Part shown: one piece after another, positions 35,696 through 42,533 of the stretch
Position numbering within the stretch: position 1 is the first letter of the stretch
How the letters are laid out: every line of letters begins with the position of its first letter
The notes under the pieces: generated by a model
Told to the model about the DNA's origin: nothing
Database searches by the model: none
Seen by the model: the letters and a program-made list of their open reading frames with translations, nothing else
DNA from: 9FT-COMBO-48-23 sp964400675
GTDB taxonomy: Bacteria; Chloroflexota; Dehalococcoidia; GIF9; UBA5629
Reading direction: 5' to 3'
Length of the DNA: 64,000 nucleotides
NCBI GenBank assembly: GCA_964400675.1
Contig: CAYNVO010000007.1
Location: 62,001-126,000 of the forward strand
Made by a program: the position numbers and the translations under genes

Positions 35696-35978
35696 TCAAC
35701 TCTTTATATTCGAGGTTATCAGACTTGATTAGCTTCAACAATGTATCCCTGAACAGATATGGATTATCACGATTGTTAAATCGCCATTCTAGTTCGTCAA
35801 GGTAGGCTTCGAGATGCTTTTTAGAGACCTTATGATACGAACCGACAAGAGAGCGTTTAAGCAAGCTCCAAATGTTCTCGATATAGTTAGTGTGAACATC
35901 ACCTCTAACCCATTCATCTGCACTATGGTTGACTGTTTCATGCCTGGTGTCATGGTCGGCTATGCCCTCAATAATCAT
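35682..35978 (-). pseudogene. IS1595-type transposase, C-terminal remnant
   Basis: A 98-residue frame containing ADEWVRGDVHTNYIENIWSLLKRSLVG and LEAYLDELEWRFNNRD, the end of the ISXO2/IS1595 DDE domain (key HTN..EN.WS..KR and the Glu, then Y..E..WR.N). The N-terminal two thirds, including the zinc ribbon and the first catalytic Asp residues, are missing. No terminal inverted repeats were seen. It is a dead remnant lying between the hypothetical gene at 35051 and the small SQEKW gene at 36126. Confidence 0.8.
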
Positions 35979-36020
35979 ATGGTCAAGCCCTTCCGAGCGC
36001 CGTTTATTGAGATATAGTCC

Positions 36021-36060
36021 AAAGTACTATTGAAATTAGAGCTAAAGACCGATGAGAGCC
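36021..36060 (+). promoter_or_regulatory. Conserved upstream block, copy 1
   Basis: ATTAGA-GCT-AAAGACCGATGAGA at 36035-36057 matches 40293-40315 at 20 of 23 positions; weaker similarity extends upstream to 36021. It stands 91 bp before the ATG of the small gene at 36126, and the second copy 82 bp before its paralogue. It may be a shared operator or 5' leader. Confidence 0.5.
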
Positions 36061-36125
36061 CATCCAGTAATTGATAGATTAGACCTGAAGATTGAGTCAA
36101 AATCCAAAGGGGGGGGGGCGCTGTA

Positions 36126-36452
36126 ATGGACAAGCGTGTTCGTGAAAACGCGGAAGGAACTGCCGAAGCGATAGAAGAGCTGATAAAGGCGCCTACTGTT
36201 GTTCCCAATGACGGGTTAGTTGGCAGGTGGACGATATTATCTGTGCTGGCCAGGGCAGCTGATGAACCTGGGTTCATGTCCCGCCTAGCTGATGACCCTC
36301 ATGTAGCGCTTAAGGAATACTACACATTGACCAGTGAAGAGAAGGCGGTTCTAGCCAGCGGCGATATACAGAAGATTGAGAGTTGGGTGGGCAAGCTAGA
36401 CAAGCGTTTGTCAACCTGGCTGTTGTACAGACTGTCACAGGAGAAATGGTAG
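36126..36452 (+). CDS. Small SQEKW-tail protein, paralogue 1
   Basis: 108 residues, soluble, helical. The conserved core starts at about residue 25 (APTVVPNDGLVGRWTILSVLARAADEPGF). It continues LADDPHVALKEYYTLTSEEKAVL and ends KLDKRLSTWLLYRLSQEKW. It is about 75% identical by eye to the 109-residue protein at 40375 and shares the last 78 residues with the C-terminal tail of the formate/nitrite-type channel at 40720. The DP..ALKEY.LT.EE..AL pattern resembles the helical fold of LigA-like subunits and of some RiPP leader peptides (by recall), but no RiPP enzymes are nearby. A G-run of ten lies before the ATG, and the ribosome-binding site is not clear. Function unknown; see findings. Confidence 0.85.
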   Translation: MDKRVRENAEGTAEAIEELIKAPTVVPNDGLVGRWTILSVLARAADEPGFMSRLADDPHVALKEYYTLTSEEKAVLASGDIQKIESWVGKLDKRLSTWLLYRLSQEKW

Positions 36453-36455
36453 GAA

Positions 36456-36641
36456 ATGGAAACAGTGAGTTTGCAGTTTATTCCAGTCGCAGGTTTCGTG
36501 GTTTCTATTGTCCTATGTATCGCAGCATTTTTCCTGTTTTTGAGTTTGCGTGGCCTTTATACTGCTGCTCAAAGGGTATTAAGGCTGCGGTCCAGCCACA
36601 GGGAAGATAGGTCTATGGATGGGACTGGCTGTTGTGGCTGA
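36456..36641 (+). CDS. Small single-span membrane protein
   Basis: 61 residues starting 3 bp after the preceding stop, with AGGA before the ATG, so translation is probably coupled to the SQEKW protein. One membrane segment (about 8-33: FIPVAGFVVSIVLCIAAFF) is followed by a basic, Ser/Arg-rich tail ending GTGCCG. No recognised family. Confidence 0.6.
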   Translation: METVSLQFIPVAGFVVSIVLCIAAFFLFLSLRGLYTAAQRVLRLRSSHREDRSMDGTGCCG

Positions 36642-36723
36642 GGGTAATGTAATGCAGCTGCGTAGCAGCTGAGTATAGATTGGTTATTACGTCAGAGGCG
36701 AAAAATAAAGGAGGTCAGAAAAA

Positions 36724-37179
36724 ATGAAGAAATTCGATGTGTTGAGGAAATGCGAAGTGTTCAGGGCTCTGGATGACAAGCAGCTTCGTGAAGTAGAGAA
36801 AATGTGCGAGTCTACAGAGTTTGAGGCGGGAGTGATTATCTGTAAGCAGAGCCGCAAGGAGGAAAAACTATACGTGATTGAGAATGGCACGGTGGGGATT
36901 ATTCTGGAAGTCGGGCCGCTTGCCCAACGCCAGGTTCAAGCCGTGGCCGACTTTGAGGCATTCGGTTGGTCATCTATGCTTGATCCATATGTTTGCACGG
37001 CTACAGTGAAAGCTCTAGAGAAGACAAAGGTGCTGGCGTTTGACGGGAAAGAATTATCCTCTTTGTGCACTACCAAGCCTGAGATAGGCTGCAGAATATC
37101 CAGGGGAATAGCGCGTGTGGTAGCGACCAGACTGCGCCAGGCATATGCCCAGTTACTGGGTGTTACTTCCCAGGTGTAA
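36724..37179 (+). CDS. Stand-alone cyclic-nucleotide-binding-fold protein
   Basis: 151 residues covering one cNMP-binding beta-roll (VFRALDDKQLREVEKMC, then FEAGVIICKQSRKEEKLYVIENGTVGI, recognised by the F..G..I..Q......Y.I..G.V pattern). The C-terminal helix is present but there is no helix-turn-helix, so it is not a Crp-type regulator by itself. AAAGGAGG precedes the ATG. The phosphate-binding cassette (normally GE.....R.A) is poorly kept, so it may sense something other than cAMP or act as a protein module. It sits 44 bp before acs. Confidence 0.82.
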   Translation: MKKFDVLRKCEVFRALDDKQLREVEKMCESTEFEAGVIICKQSRKEEKLYVIENGTVGIILEVGPLAQRQVQAVADFEAFGWSSMLDPYVCTATVKALEKTKVLAFDGKELSSLCTTKPEIGCRISRGIARVVATRLRQAYAQLLGVTSQV

Positions 37180-37223
37180 ATCAGGTAGTTGGAAATACCC
37201 AAGCTTAGAAAGGAGTTTGAGTG

Positions 37224-39191
37224 ATGGCAGATGTTAAAACAATCACCTCGATGATGGGTGAGAAAAGAGTTTTCAATCCTCCAGAGGAACTTAGTGACGG
37301 TGCGTATGTCAGGAATCTGGTTGAGTATAAGGCAGTATATCAGTGGTCTATTAGCGACCCTGAGGGATTCTGGGGTGAGATGGCGGAGCAGCTAGACTGG
37401 TACAAAAAATGGGACAAGGTGCTTGTTGAGGATTTCAAGGAGGGAAAGCATGAGTGGTTTGTGGGGGGTAAACTAAATGTTTGTCACAATTGTTTGGATA
37501 GACACGTCATGACATGGAGAAGAAATAAAGCGGCGTTGATCTGGGAGGGTGATATCGGTGATACCAAGATACTGACCTATCAACAGCTTTACAGGGAGGT
37601 CAACAAATTTGCTAATGTGCTGAAGAGGCATGGTGTTAAAAAAGGAGATAGAGTATCCATCTATTTGCCCATGATTGTGGAGCTTCCGATTGCAATGCTG
37701 GCCTGTGCCAGGATAGGCGCTATTCACAGTGTTGTTTTCGGAGGTTTTAGCGCTGATGCCTTGAGAGATAGGATGCTGGACTGCGAGTCGACGGCGCTTA
37801 TTTGTGTAGATGGTTACTATCGTGGAGGGAAGATTATCCGGAGTAAGGACAACGCAGATGAAGCCCTTGCAGCCTGTCCTGCAGTAAAAGATGTGATAGT
37901 GGTCAAGAGAGCTAATATTGAAGTAGCCATGAAAGAGGGTCGAGACTATTCTTGGGATGATGAGATGGCTGCAGATGGCGTTAAAGCGCATTGTGAGCCT
38001 GAGGTCATGGATGCTGAGGATCCTCTATTTATACTGTATACCAGCGGGAGCACAGGGAAGCCAAAGGGAGTTCTCCACACTCAAGCAGGTTATCTCCTGT
38101 ACTGCTACCAAACCTTTAAGTGGATTTTTGACATGAAAGAAGAAGACACTTTCTGGTGCACAGCGGACATTGGCTGGGTGACCGGGCACTCATACATCGT
38201 TTATGGCCCCTTATCTTATGGAGCAACGGTTCTTATGTTTGAGGGGGTGCCAAATTATCCCCATCCGGATAGGTTCTGGGATATTGTCGAAAAGTACCAG
38301 GTCAGCATTTTCTACACTGCCCCAACTGCTCTTCGGGCGATAATGAGAGAGGGAGATGATTGGCCTAATAAGCATGATTTGAGCTCCTTGCGCATTCTGG
38401 GCACGGTAGGGGAGCCCATAAATCCTGAAGCCTGGATCTGGTATTACAATGTAATAGGTAAAGGTAAACGTCCGATTGTAGATACCTGGTGGCAAACCGA
38501 AACGGGCGGAGTATTAATCACTCCTTTACCTGGTGCTACTCCGCTTAAACCAGGTTCAGCCACATTGCCATTTCCGGGAATCGAACCAGCAATACTAAGA
38601 GAAGATGGTTCTGTTGCTGATGTGAATGAAGGTGGTTACCTGGTGATTAAAAAACCTTGGCCGGGGCTGATGCGGCGGGTCTACGGTGACCCGGAGAGAT
38701 TCAAGAAGACTTACTTTGTTCGGTTTCCTGGCGTGTATACAACAGGAGACGGAGCCAGGGTAGATGAGGATGGGTTCTACTGGCTAATGGGCCGTATAGA
38801 TGACGTTATCAATGTGTCAGGTCACCGCATAGGCACAGCAGAGGTCGAAAGTGCTCTGGTATCTCACGAGAAGGTGGCAGAAGCCGCGGTTGTAGGTATG
38901 CCCCATGAGATAAAAGGGCAGGGTATTTACGCTTATGTTACTCTCAAGACTGGTGTAGAAAAGTCTGAGGAGCTCAAAAAAGCACTGGTAACTCATGTTC
39001 GCAAAGAGATTGGCCCTATAGCAACACCGGACAAGATTCAGTTTGCTGATGCGTTGCCCAAGACCAGAAGCGGCAAGATTATGAGGAGGATATTGACCAA
39101 GATTGCTGCTGGTGATGTGGAACAGCTGGGTGATACCAGTACTCTGGCTGAGCCCTCGGTGGTCGACGTGCTGGTGGAGGAGAGGATTTAA
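37224..39191 (+). CDS. acs: Acetyl-CoA synthetase (AMP-forming)
   Basis: 655 residues from ATG 37224 with AAAGGAG at good spacing; a GTG three bases earlier is the alternative. The adenylate-forming motifs are clear: YTSGSTGKPKGVLHT, WWQTETGG, TGDGARVDEDGFYWLMGRIDD and the C-terminal PKTRSGKIMRR with the lysine that is acetylated in regulated enzymes. The enzyme activates acetate with ATP and CoA. Together with the acetate transporter downstream it forms an acetate-assimilation unit; AcuC-like deacetylase at 5.6 kb could control its acetylation. Confidence 0.95.
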   Translation: MADVKTITSMMGEKRVFNPPEELSDGAYVRNLVEYKAVYQWSISDPEGFWGEMAEQLDWYKKWDKVLVEDFKEGKHEWFVGGKLNVCHNCLDRHVMTWRRNKAALIWEGDIGDTKILTYQQLYREVNKFANVLKRHGVKKGDRVSIYLPMIVELPIAMLACARIGAIHSVVFGGFSADALRDRMLDCESTALICVDGYYRGGKIIRSKDNADEALAACPAVKDVIVVKRANIEVAMKEGRDYSWDDEMAADGVKAHCEPEVMDAEDPLFILYTSGSTGKPKGVLHTQAGYLLYCYQTFKWIFDMKEEDTFWCTADIGWVTGHSYIVYGPLSYGATVLMFEGVPNYPHPDRFWDIVEKYQVSIFYTAPTALRAIMREGDDWPNKHDLSSLRILGTVGEPINPEAWIWYYNVIGKGKRPIVDTWWQTETGGVLITPLPGATPLKPGSATLPFPGIEPAILREDGSVADVNEGGYLVIKKPWPGLMRRVYGDPERFKKTYFVRFPGVYTTGDGARVDEDGFYWLMGRIDDVINVSGHRIGTAEVESALVSHEKVAEAAVVGMPHEIKGQGIYAYVTLKTGVEKSEELKKALVTHVRKEIGPIATPDKIQFADALPKTRSGKIMRRILTKIAAGDVEQLGDTSTLAEPSVVDVLVEERI

Positions 39192-39273
39192 AATTTTTAT
39201 TGCCGGTCCGGCTTGCCTTTGGTCGAGACCAGCAAAAGCAAGTTACAAAATATAAAGAAGGGGGCAATTCTAT

Positions 39274-39849
39274 ATGGCAAAGGTGATGGTTCAAAATGAT
39301 GTTCAGTGGGCTAATCCAGGAGCTTTGGGATTAGCCGGGTTCGGACTGAATACTATTTTGCTACAGATACACAATCTCGGTTTGATTCAGGGCACACTGC
39401 CGCTGGTATACGGCTTTTTCTGGGGTGGTGTGGCTCAGGTTATTGCCGGCATAATAGACGCTCGCCGCGGTGACACTTTCGGTCTGACTGCGTTCACTTC
39501 ATATGGCTTGTTCTGGCTAGGGTTGAGCTTTTACTTTTTACTCCAGTGGACTGGCGTGGTAGAGTTGGATAACTCTGGACTGGCGTGGCTGTTCATATGC
39601 TGGGGTATATTTACAGGCTATATGACTATAGGCACCTTTAAGATGTCCGTTATGCATATATTCGTGTTCGCAACTTTGACGATACTGTTTTTTTTGCTTG
39701 CAGCCGTATTTTTTGGTGCGCTGCCAGCAGTGGTAGCAGGAGTAGAAGGACTTTTCTGTGGCGCTGCAGCAGTCTATGGCTCAGCAGCTGTGGTATTGTG
39801 CGACAAGTTCGGAAGGTGGGTGTTCCCTATCGGCTTGATTTCCAAGTAG
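39274..39849 (+). CDS. Acetate uptake transporter (GPR1/FUN34/YaaH, SatP family)
   Basis: 191 residues, six membrane spans. The family motif NPxxLGL appears as NPGALGLAGFGLNT near the N-terminus, and GIFTGYMTIGTFK matches the later GxFTxxM-type segment. Members carry acetate or succinate with protons. It is 82 bp after acs, so imported acetate would be activated directly. AAGAAGGGGG precedes the ATG. Confidence 0.92.
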   Translation: MAKVMVQNDVQWANPGALGLAGFGLNTILLQIHNLGLIQGTLPLVYGFFWGGVAQVIAGIIDARRGDTFGLTAFTSYGLFWLGLSFYFLLQWTGVVELDNSGLAWLFICWGIFTGYMTIGTFKMSVMHIFVFATLTILFFLLAAVFFGALPAVVAGVEGLFCGAAAVYGSAAVVLCDKFGRWVFPIGLISK

Positions 39850-40015
39850 AAGGTTAAAAGTATAGTTTAGCTGTTTGGCTGCTTTAAATATCCTGGAGAG
39901 CCAGGAGTTGAATTAACAAATAAATACGAGCAAGGTAATCTGGAATTAACTGTTAAACTCGGTGGCATTGACTTAACTAACTCGCAGGTGTGATGCCTTA
40001 ATAGAGGAGGGTACC

Positions 40016-40117
40016 GAGTGGGCGGTGACAAACAATCTTGTAAGCAGTTGACCCCGAGCCTCTGCCTTGCCCCCTTGACGTAATAGCCGAACACGCCATA
40101 TTTGTCACTGCCCACTC
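40016..40117. repeat. 17-bp inverted repeat with 68-bp spacer
   Basis: GAGTGGGCGGTGACAAA (40016-40032) and TTTGTCACTGCCCACTC (40101-40117) are inverted copies with one mismatch, and the right arm is followed by CCCTTTTTCTTTTC. It could be a long terminator-like hairpin, or a small non-autonomous element with imperfect ends. No flanking direct repeat was seen. Confidence 0.5.
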
Positions 40118-40278
40118 CCTTTTTCTTTTCGCATTCTAAAATAGTGTTAAATCGTTGTCAAATTTTGGGGTCCAAAAGAACTAGTACCAATGGCCAAAAC
40201 ACTATCGGTTTTAGCTTTCACCGGGTTCCCCATGGTAGTATCGCTTGTTTGGCTAGCGTGATACTTTTGTACATACCT

Positions 40279-40320
40279 AAAGCCCAATAGTAATTAGATC
40301 TGAAGAACGATGAGAAATAC
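40279..40320 (+). promoter_or_regulatory. Conserved upstream block, copy 2
   Basis: ATTAGATCTGAAGAACGATG at 40293-40312 and its flanks match the block at 36021-36060 (see that entry). A possible extended -10 (TGCTATATT, 40330-40338) follows, about 37 bp before the ATG at 40375. Confidence 0.5.
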
Positions 40321-40374
40321 CTTCATGGTTGCTATATTTAGGGTGGAAAACAAAATATAGAAGGAGGTGTCAAA

Positions 40375-40704
40375 ATGGATAGGGAGATCCGTAACAAGAC
40401 CGAGGAAACTACTCACGAAGTACTTGAAAGACTGATCAATGCGCCTACAGTTGTACCGAAAGAGGGTTTGGCTGGGAGATGGGCGGTATTGTCGGTGCTG
40501 GCAAGAGCAGCCGATGAGCCCGGGTTCATGGCCCGTTTGTCGGAGGACCCTCATGGAGCTCTCAAGGAATATTATACGCTGACACAGGAAGAGAAAGCGG
40601 CATTGGCTAGCGGCGATATCCAGAAGATTGAGGGCTGGGTAGGCAAACTGGACAAGCGCCTGTCAACCTGGCTGTGGCATCGAATGTCTCAGGAGAAGTG
40701 GTAA
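40375..40704 (+). CDS. Small SQEKW-tail protein, paralogue 2
   Basis: 109 residues behind GAAGGAGGTG, a strong ribosome-binding site. It is collinear with the protein at 36126: EVLERLINAPTVVPKEGLAG, WAVLSVLARAADEPGFMARL, DPHGALKEYYTLTQEEKAAL and KLDKRLSTWLWHRMSQEKW. It lies 15 bp before the formate/nitrite-type channel, whose C-terminal 78 residues are a third copy of the same domain. That arrangement suggests the small protein binds to, or mixes with, the channel tail. No membrane segment and no catalytic motif. Confidence 0.88.
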   Translation: MDREIRNKTEETTHEVLERLINAPTVVPKEGLAGRWAVLSVLARAADEPGFMARLSEDPHGALKEYYTLTQEEKAALASGDIQKIEGWVGKLDKRLSTWLWHRMSQEKW

Positions 40705-40719
40705 AGAGAGAATGGAATT

Positions 40720-41970
40720 ATGTCAGCCTTGAAGTCATCGGGCAAGGAAATGCAAAAGTTGGATACTGAGAAATCCCCAGTACTCGAGGCATCTCGCTTG
40801 CAGACTGCCCTGGAAGAGCTGAAAGTCTGTGCCACTACTGACTGCAGACCACCTGCAGAGATGGCGGTGAAGATGGAGTCTGTGGGTGTAACCAAGGGAA
40901 ACGGCAACATCTGGACTATTTCATTTCTGGGAATATTAGCCGGGTTTTTCATCGGTTTGGGAGCCATGTTCTGCACTCTGGTTACCACCGATATACAGAT
41001 TGGTTTTGGTCTGACCAAGCTACTTGGCGGAGTTGTGTTCTGTCTAGGACTTATTCTTGTGGTGTTGGCTGGAGCCGAGCTGTTTACCGGCAATGCTCTT
41101 ATGGTGGCCAGCCGAGCCAGTGGCAAAATAAGGCTATCTCAGATGTTTCAAAATTGGGGCATCGTTTATTTCACCAATCTCATTGGTTCATTGCTCTTAG
41201 TAGTTGTGGTCTTTTACAGCCAGTTCTGGGTGCTGGATGGCTATAAAGTGGGTGTGAACGCCCTGTCAATCGCCAATGCTAAAGTCAATCTGATGTTCTG
41301 GCCAGCTTTTGCGCGTGGAATACTGTGCAATATACTTGTCTGTCTAGCTGTCTGGCTCTGTTTTGGCGCTCGTTCCACTGTTGATAAGGTATTTGCCATA
41401 TTATTTCCGATAACAGCTTTCGTGGCTTGCGGTTTTGAGCACAGCATAGCAAATATGTATTTCATTCCAATGGGAATAGCTATGGCAGGGCAGGCCAAAG
41501 TTCTTGAGGTTGCCGGTGTAACTGCCAGCCAGGTGGCCAATCTCAATGTCGCCGGCTTTGTCGGGAATCTGGTTCCGGTTACTCTGGGCAATATCGTCGG
41601 CGGCACATTTGTAGGCAGTATATATTGGCTCGCGTACCTTCGCAAGGAACGTGCTGTTGAAGCAGTTGCTGCCAGATCCTGGCTTACAGGTATATTCTCC
41701 AGACCATATATGCAACCTCAACAGGCGACCCATCTGGATGAAGAAACCAGGGCACTCATATCGGTGTTAGCTAAAGCTAGAGATGACAATAAGTTCCTGG
41801 CTAAACTGGCGGATAATCCCAATCAAGCTCTCCGGGCTTATAATCTAACGCCAGAAGCAAAAGCTGCGCTGGAGAGTGGAGACGTCCGCTGGTTGGAATC
41901 CAGGGTTGGTACGCTAGATGAACCATTGCGTACCTGGCTTACTTCCAGGTTATCCCAGGAAAAATGGTGA
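40720..41970 (+). CDS. Formate/nitrite-family channel with fused C-terminal SQEKW domain
   Basis: 416 residues. An N-terminal cytoplasmic extension of about 65 residues precedes the FNT core (about 66-315) with six spans and the family motifs LAGAELFTGNALM, GFEHSIANMYFIPMG and NLVPVTLGNIVGG. A linker leads to a C-terminal soluble domain (339-416: LISVLAKARDDNKFLAKLADNP, LTPEAKAALESGD, RLSQEKW) homologous to the two small proteins at 36126 and 40375. FNT channels are pentamers that move formate, nitrite or hydrosulfide; formate fits the formate dehydrogenase at 53.6 kb. A channel with this tail is unusual compared with the bare FocA length of about 285. Confidence 0.93.
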   Translation: MSALKSSGKEMQKLDTEKSPVLEASRLQTALEELKVCATTDCRPPAEMAVKMESVGVTKGNGNIWTISFLGILAGFFIGLGAMFCTLVTTDIQIGFGLTKLLGGVVFCLGLILVVLAGAELFTGNALMVASRASGKIRLSQMFQNWGIVYFTNLIGSLLLVVVVFYSQFWVLDGYKVGVNALSIANAKVNLMFWPAFARGILCNILVCLAVWLCFGARSTVDKVFAILFPITAFVACGFEHSIANMYFIPMGIAMAGQAKVLEVAGVTASQVANLNVAGFVGNLVPVTLGNIVGGTFVGSIYWLAYLRKERAVEAVAARSWLTGIFSRPYMQPQQATHLDEETRALISVLAKARDDNKFLAKLADNPNQALRAYNLTPEAKAALESGDVRWLESRVGTLDEPLRTWLTSRLSQEKW

Positions 41971-41996
41971 TAATTTCCCCTCCTTTTTCAAGTTTC

Positions 41997-42033
41997 AAGG
42001 GGGTGATGGCTGAGAAGCGGTCACCCCCTTTTT
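41997..42033. terminator. Bidirectional intrinsic terminator
   Basis: AAGGGGGTGA (41997-42006) pairs perfectly with TCACCCCCTT (42021-42030) around a 14-nt loop, followed on the plus strand by a T-run to 42033. On the minus strand the right arm contains the stop codon of the hydrogenase protease. It ends both convergent operons, the acetate/formate island and the mvh-hdr operon. Confidence 0.85.
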
Positions 42034-42491
42034 AGTTCCTGGAGGACCATTTCGATGCAGGTGGGGATTGCCTTTCTAACCTCTGGCGTACATTCTTCGC
42101 TGAAGGTGCTTACATCTGAAGCCTCTATGGCGAAGATAACTATTTCCTGAGGTATGGCAAGGCCTGCTTTTTTGCCGAACTCCAGAGCGGTGGTGAGGTC
42201 AACATCGTGAGACGTGGCTGTTCGGCGCGTAGTATCAAAGGCTTCTGGACCGAGCCGGTAAATTTGCCCCGTCTTTCCATCTATTGTCTGAATGGCATCA
42301 ATGATGATGGCTCTGTCGTAGCCAACCAGCAGGTCCAAAAGGCTGAGACCGGCGACGCCGGTCTCCAAGATGGTTATCTCTGCTTGGTCAAGCCTGTTTT
42401 TCAGTTCGGCTACAACACACAGACCTACTCCATCATCGCTGAGGAGTGAATTACCCATTCCCAATATCAGTGTCTTCGTTTTTCTGCCCAC
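42021..42491 (-). CDS. [NiFe] hydrogenase maturation protease
   Basis: 156 residues of the HycI/HyaD/HoxW family: GMGNSLLSDDGVGLCV with the Ni-sensing Glu/Asp region, LLDLLVGYDRAIIIDAI (metal-binding Asp) and TSHDVDLTTALE (His). The enzyme trims the C-terminal tail of the large subunit after nickel is inserted. It is the last gene of the mvh-hdr operon, 42 bp after mvhA, whose C-terminal extension is its likely substrate. Confidence 0.93.
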   Translation of the reverse strand: MGRKTKTLILGMGNSLLSDDGVGLCVVAELKNRLDQAEITILETGVAGLSLLDLLVGYDRAIIIDAIQTIDGKTGQIYRLGPEAFDTTRRTATSHDVDLTTALEFGKKAGLAIPQEIVIFAIEASDVSTFSEECTPEVRKAIPTCIEMVLQELKRG

Positions 42492-42533
42492 TTGTGGAAC
42501 TTAAATTATTCCCTAACTGGCTATGGGTAGAGG

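Larger units (their letters stand above)
39850..40374. other. Long intergenic region with gene-relic-like frame and inverted repeat
   Basis: 525 bp between the acetate transporter and the second SQEKW gene. At 39868-39990 a plus-strand frame without start codon reads LFGCFKYPGEPGVEL and on to KLGGIDLTNSQV before a TGA; its residue use looks coding-like, so it may be a relic. An inverted repeat follows at 40016-40117, and the conserved upstream block at 40279-40316. Confidence 0.45.

Noticed and set aside
36126..36452. RiPP precursor peptide (leader-like DP..AL..Y.LT.EE pattern)
   Set aside because: No RiPP modification enzymes, transporters or core-like Cys/Ser/Thr-rich tails are nearby, and the conserved C-terminus also occurs fused to a channel.
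39867..40115. 82-residue minus-strand open frame
   Set aside because: It spans the inverted repeat, is rich in Pro/Arg/Ser without pattern, and the plus strand of the same region looks more coding-like.
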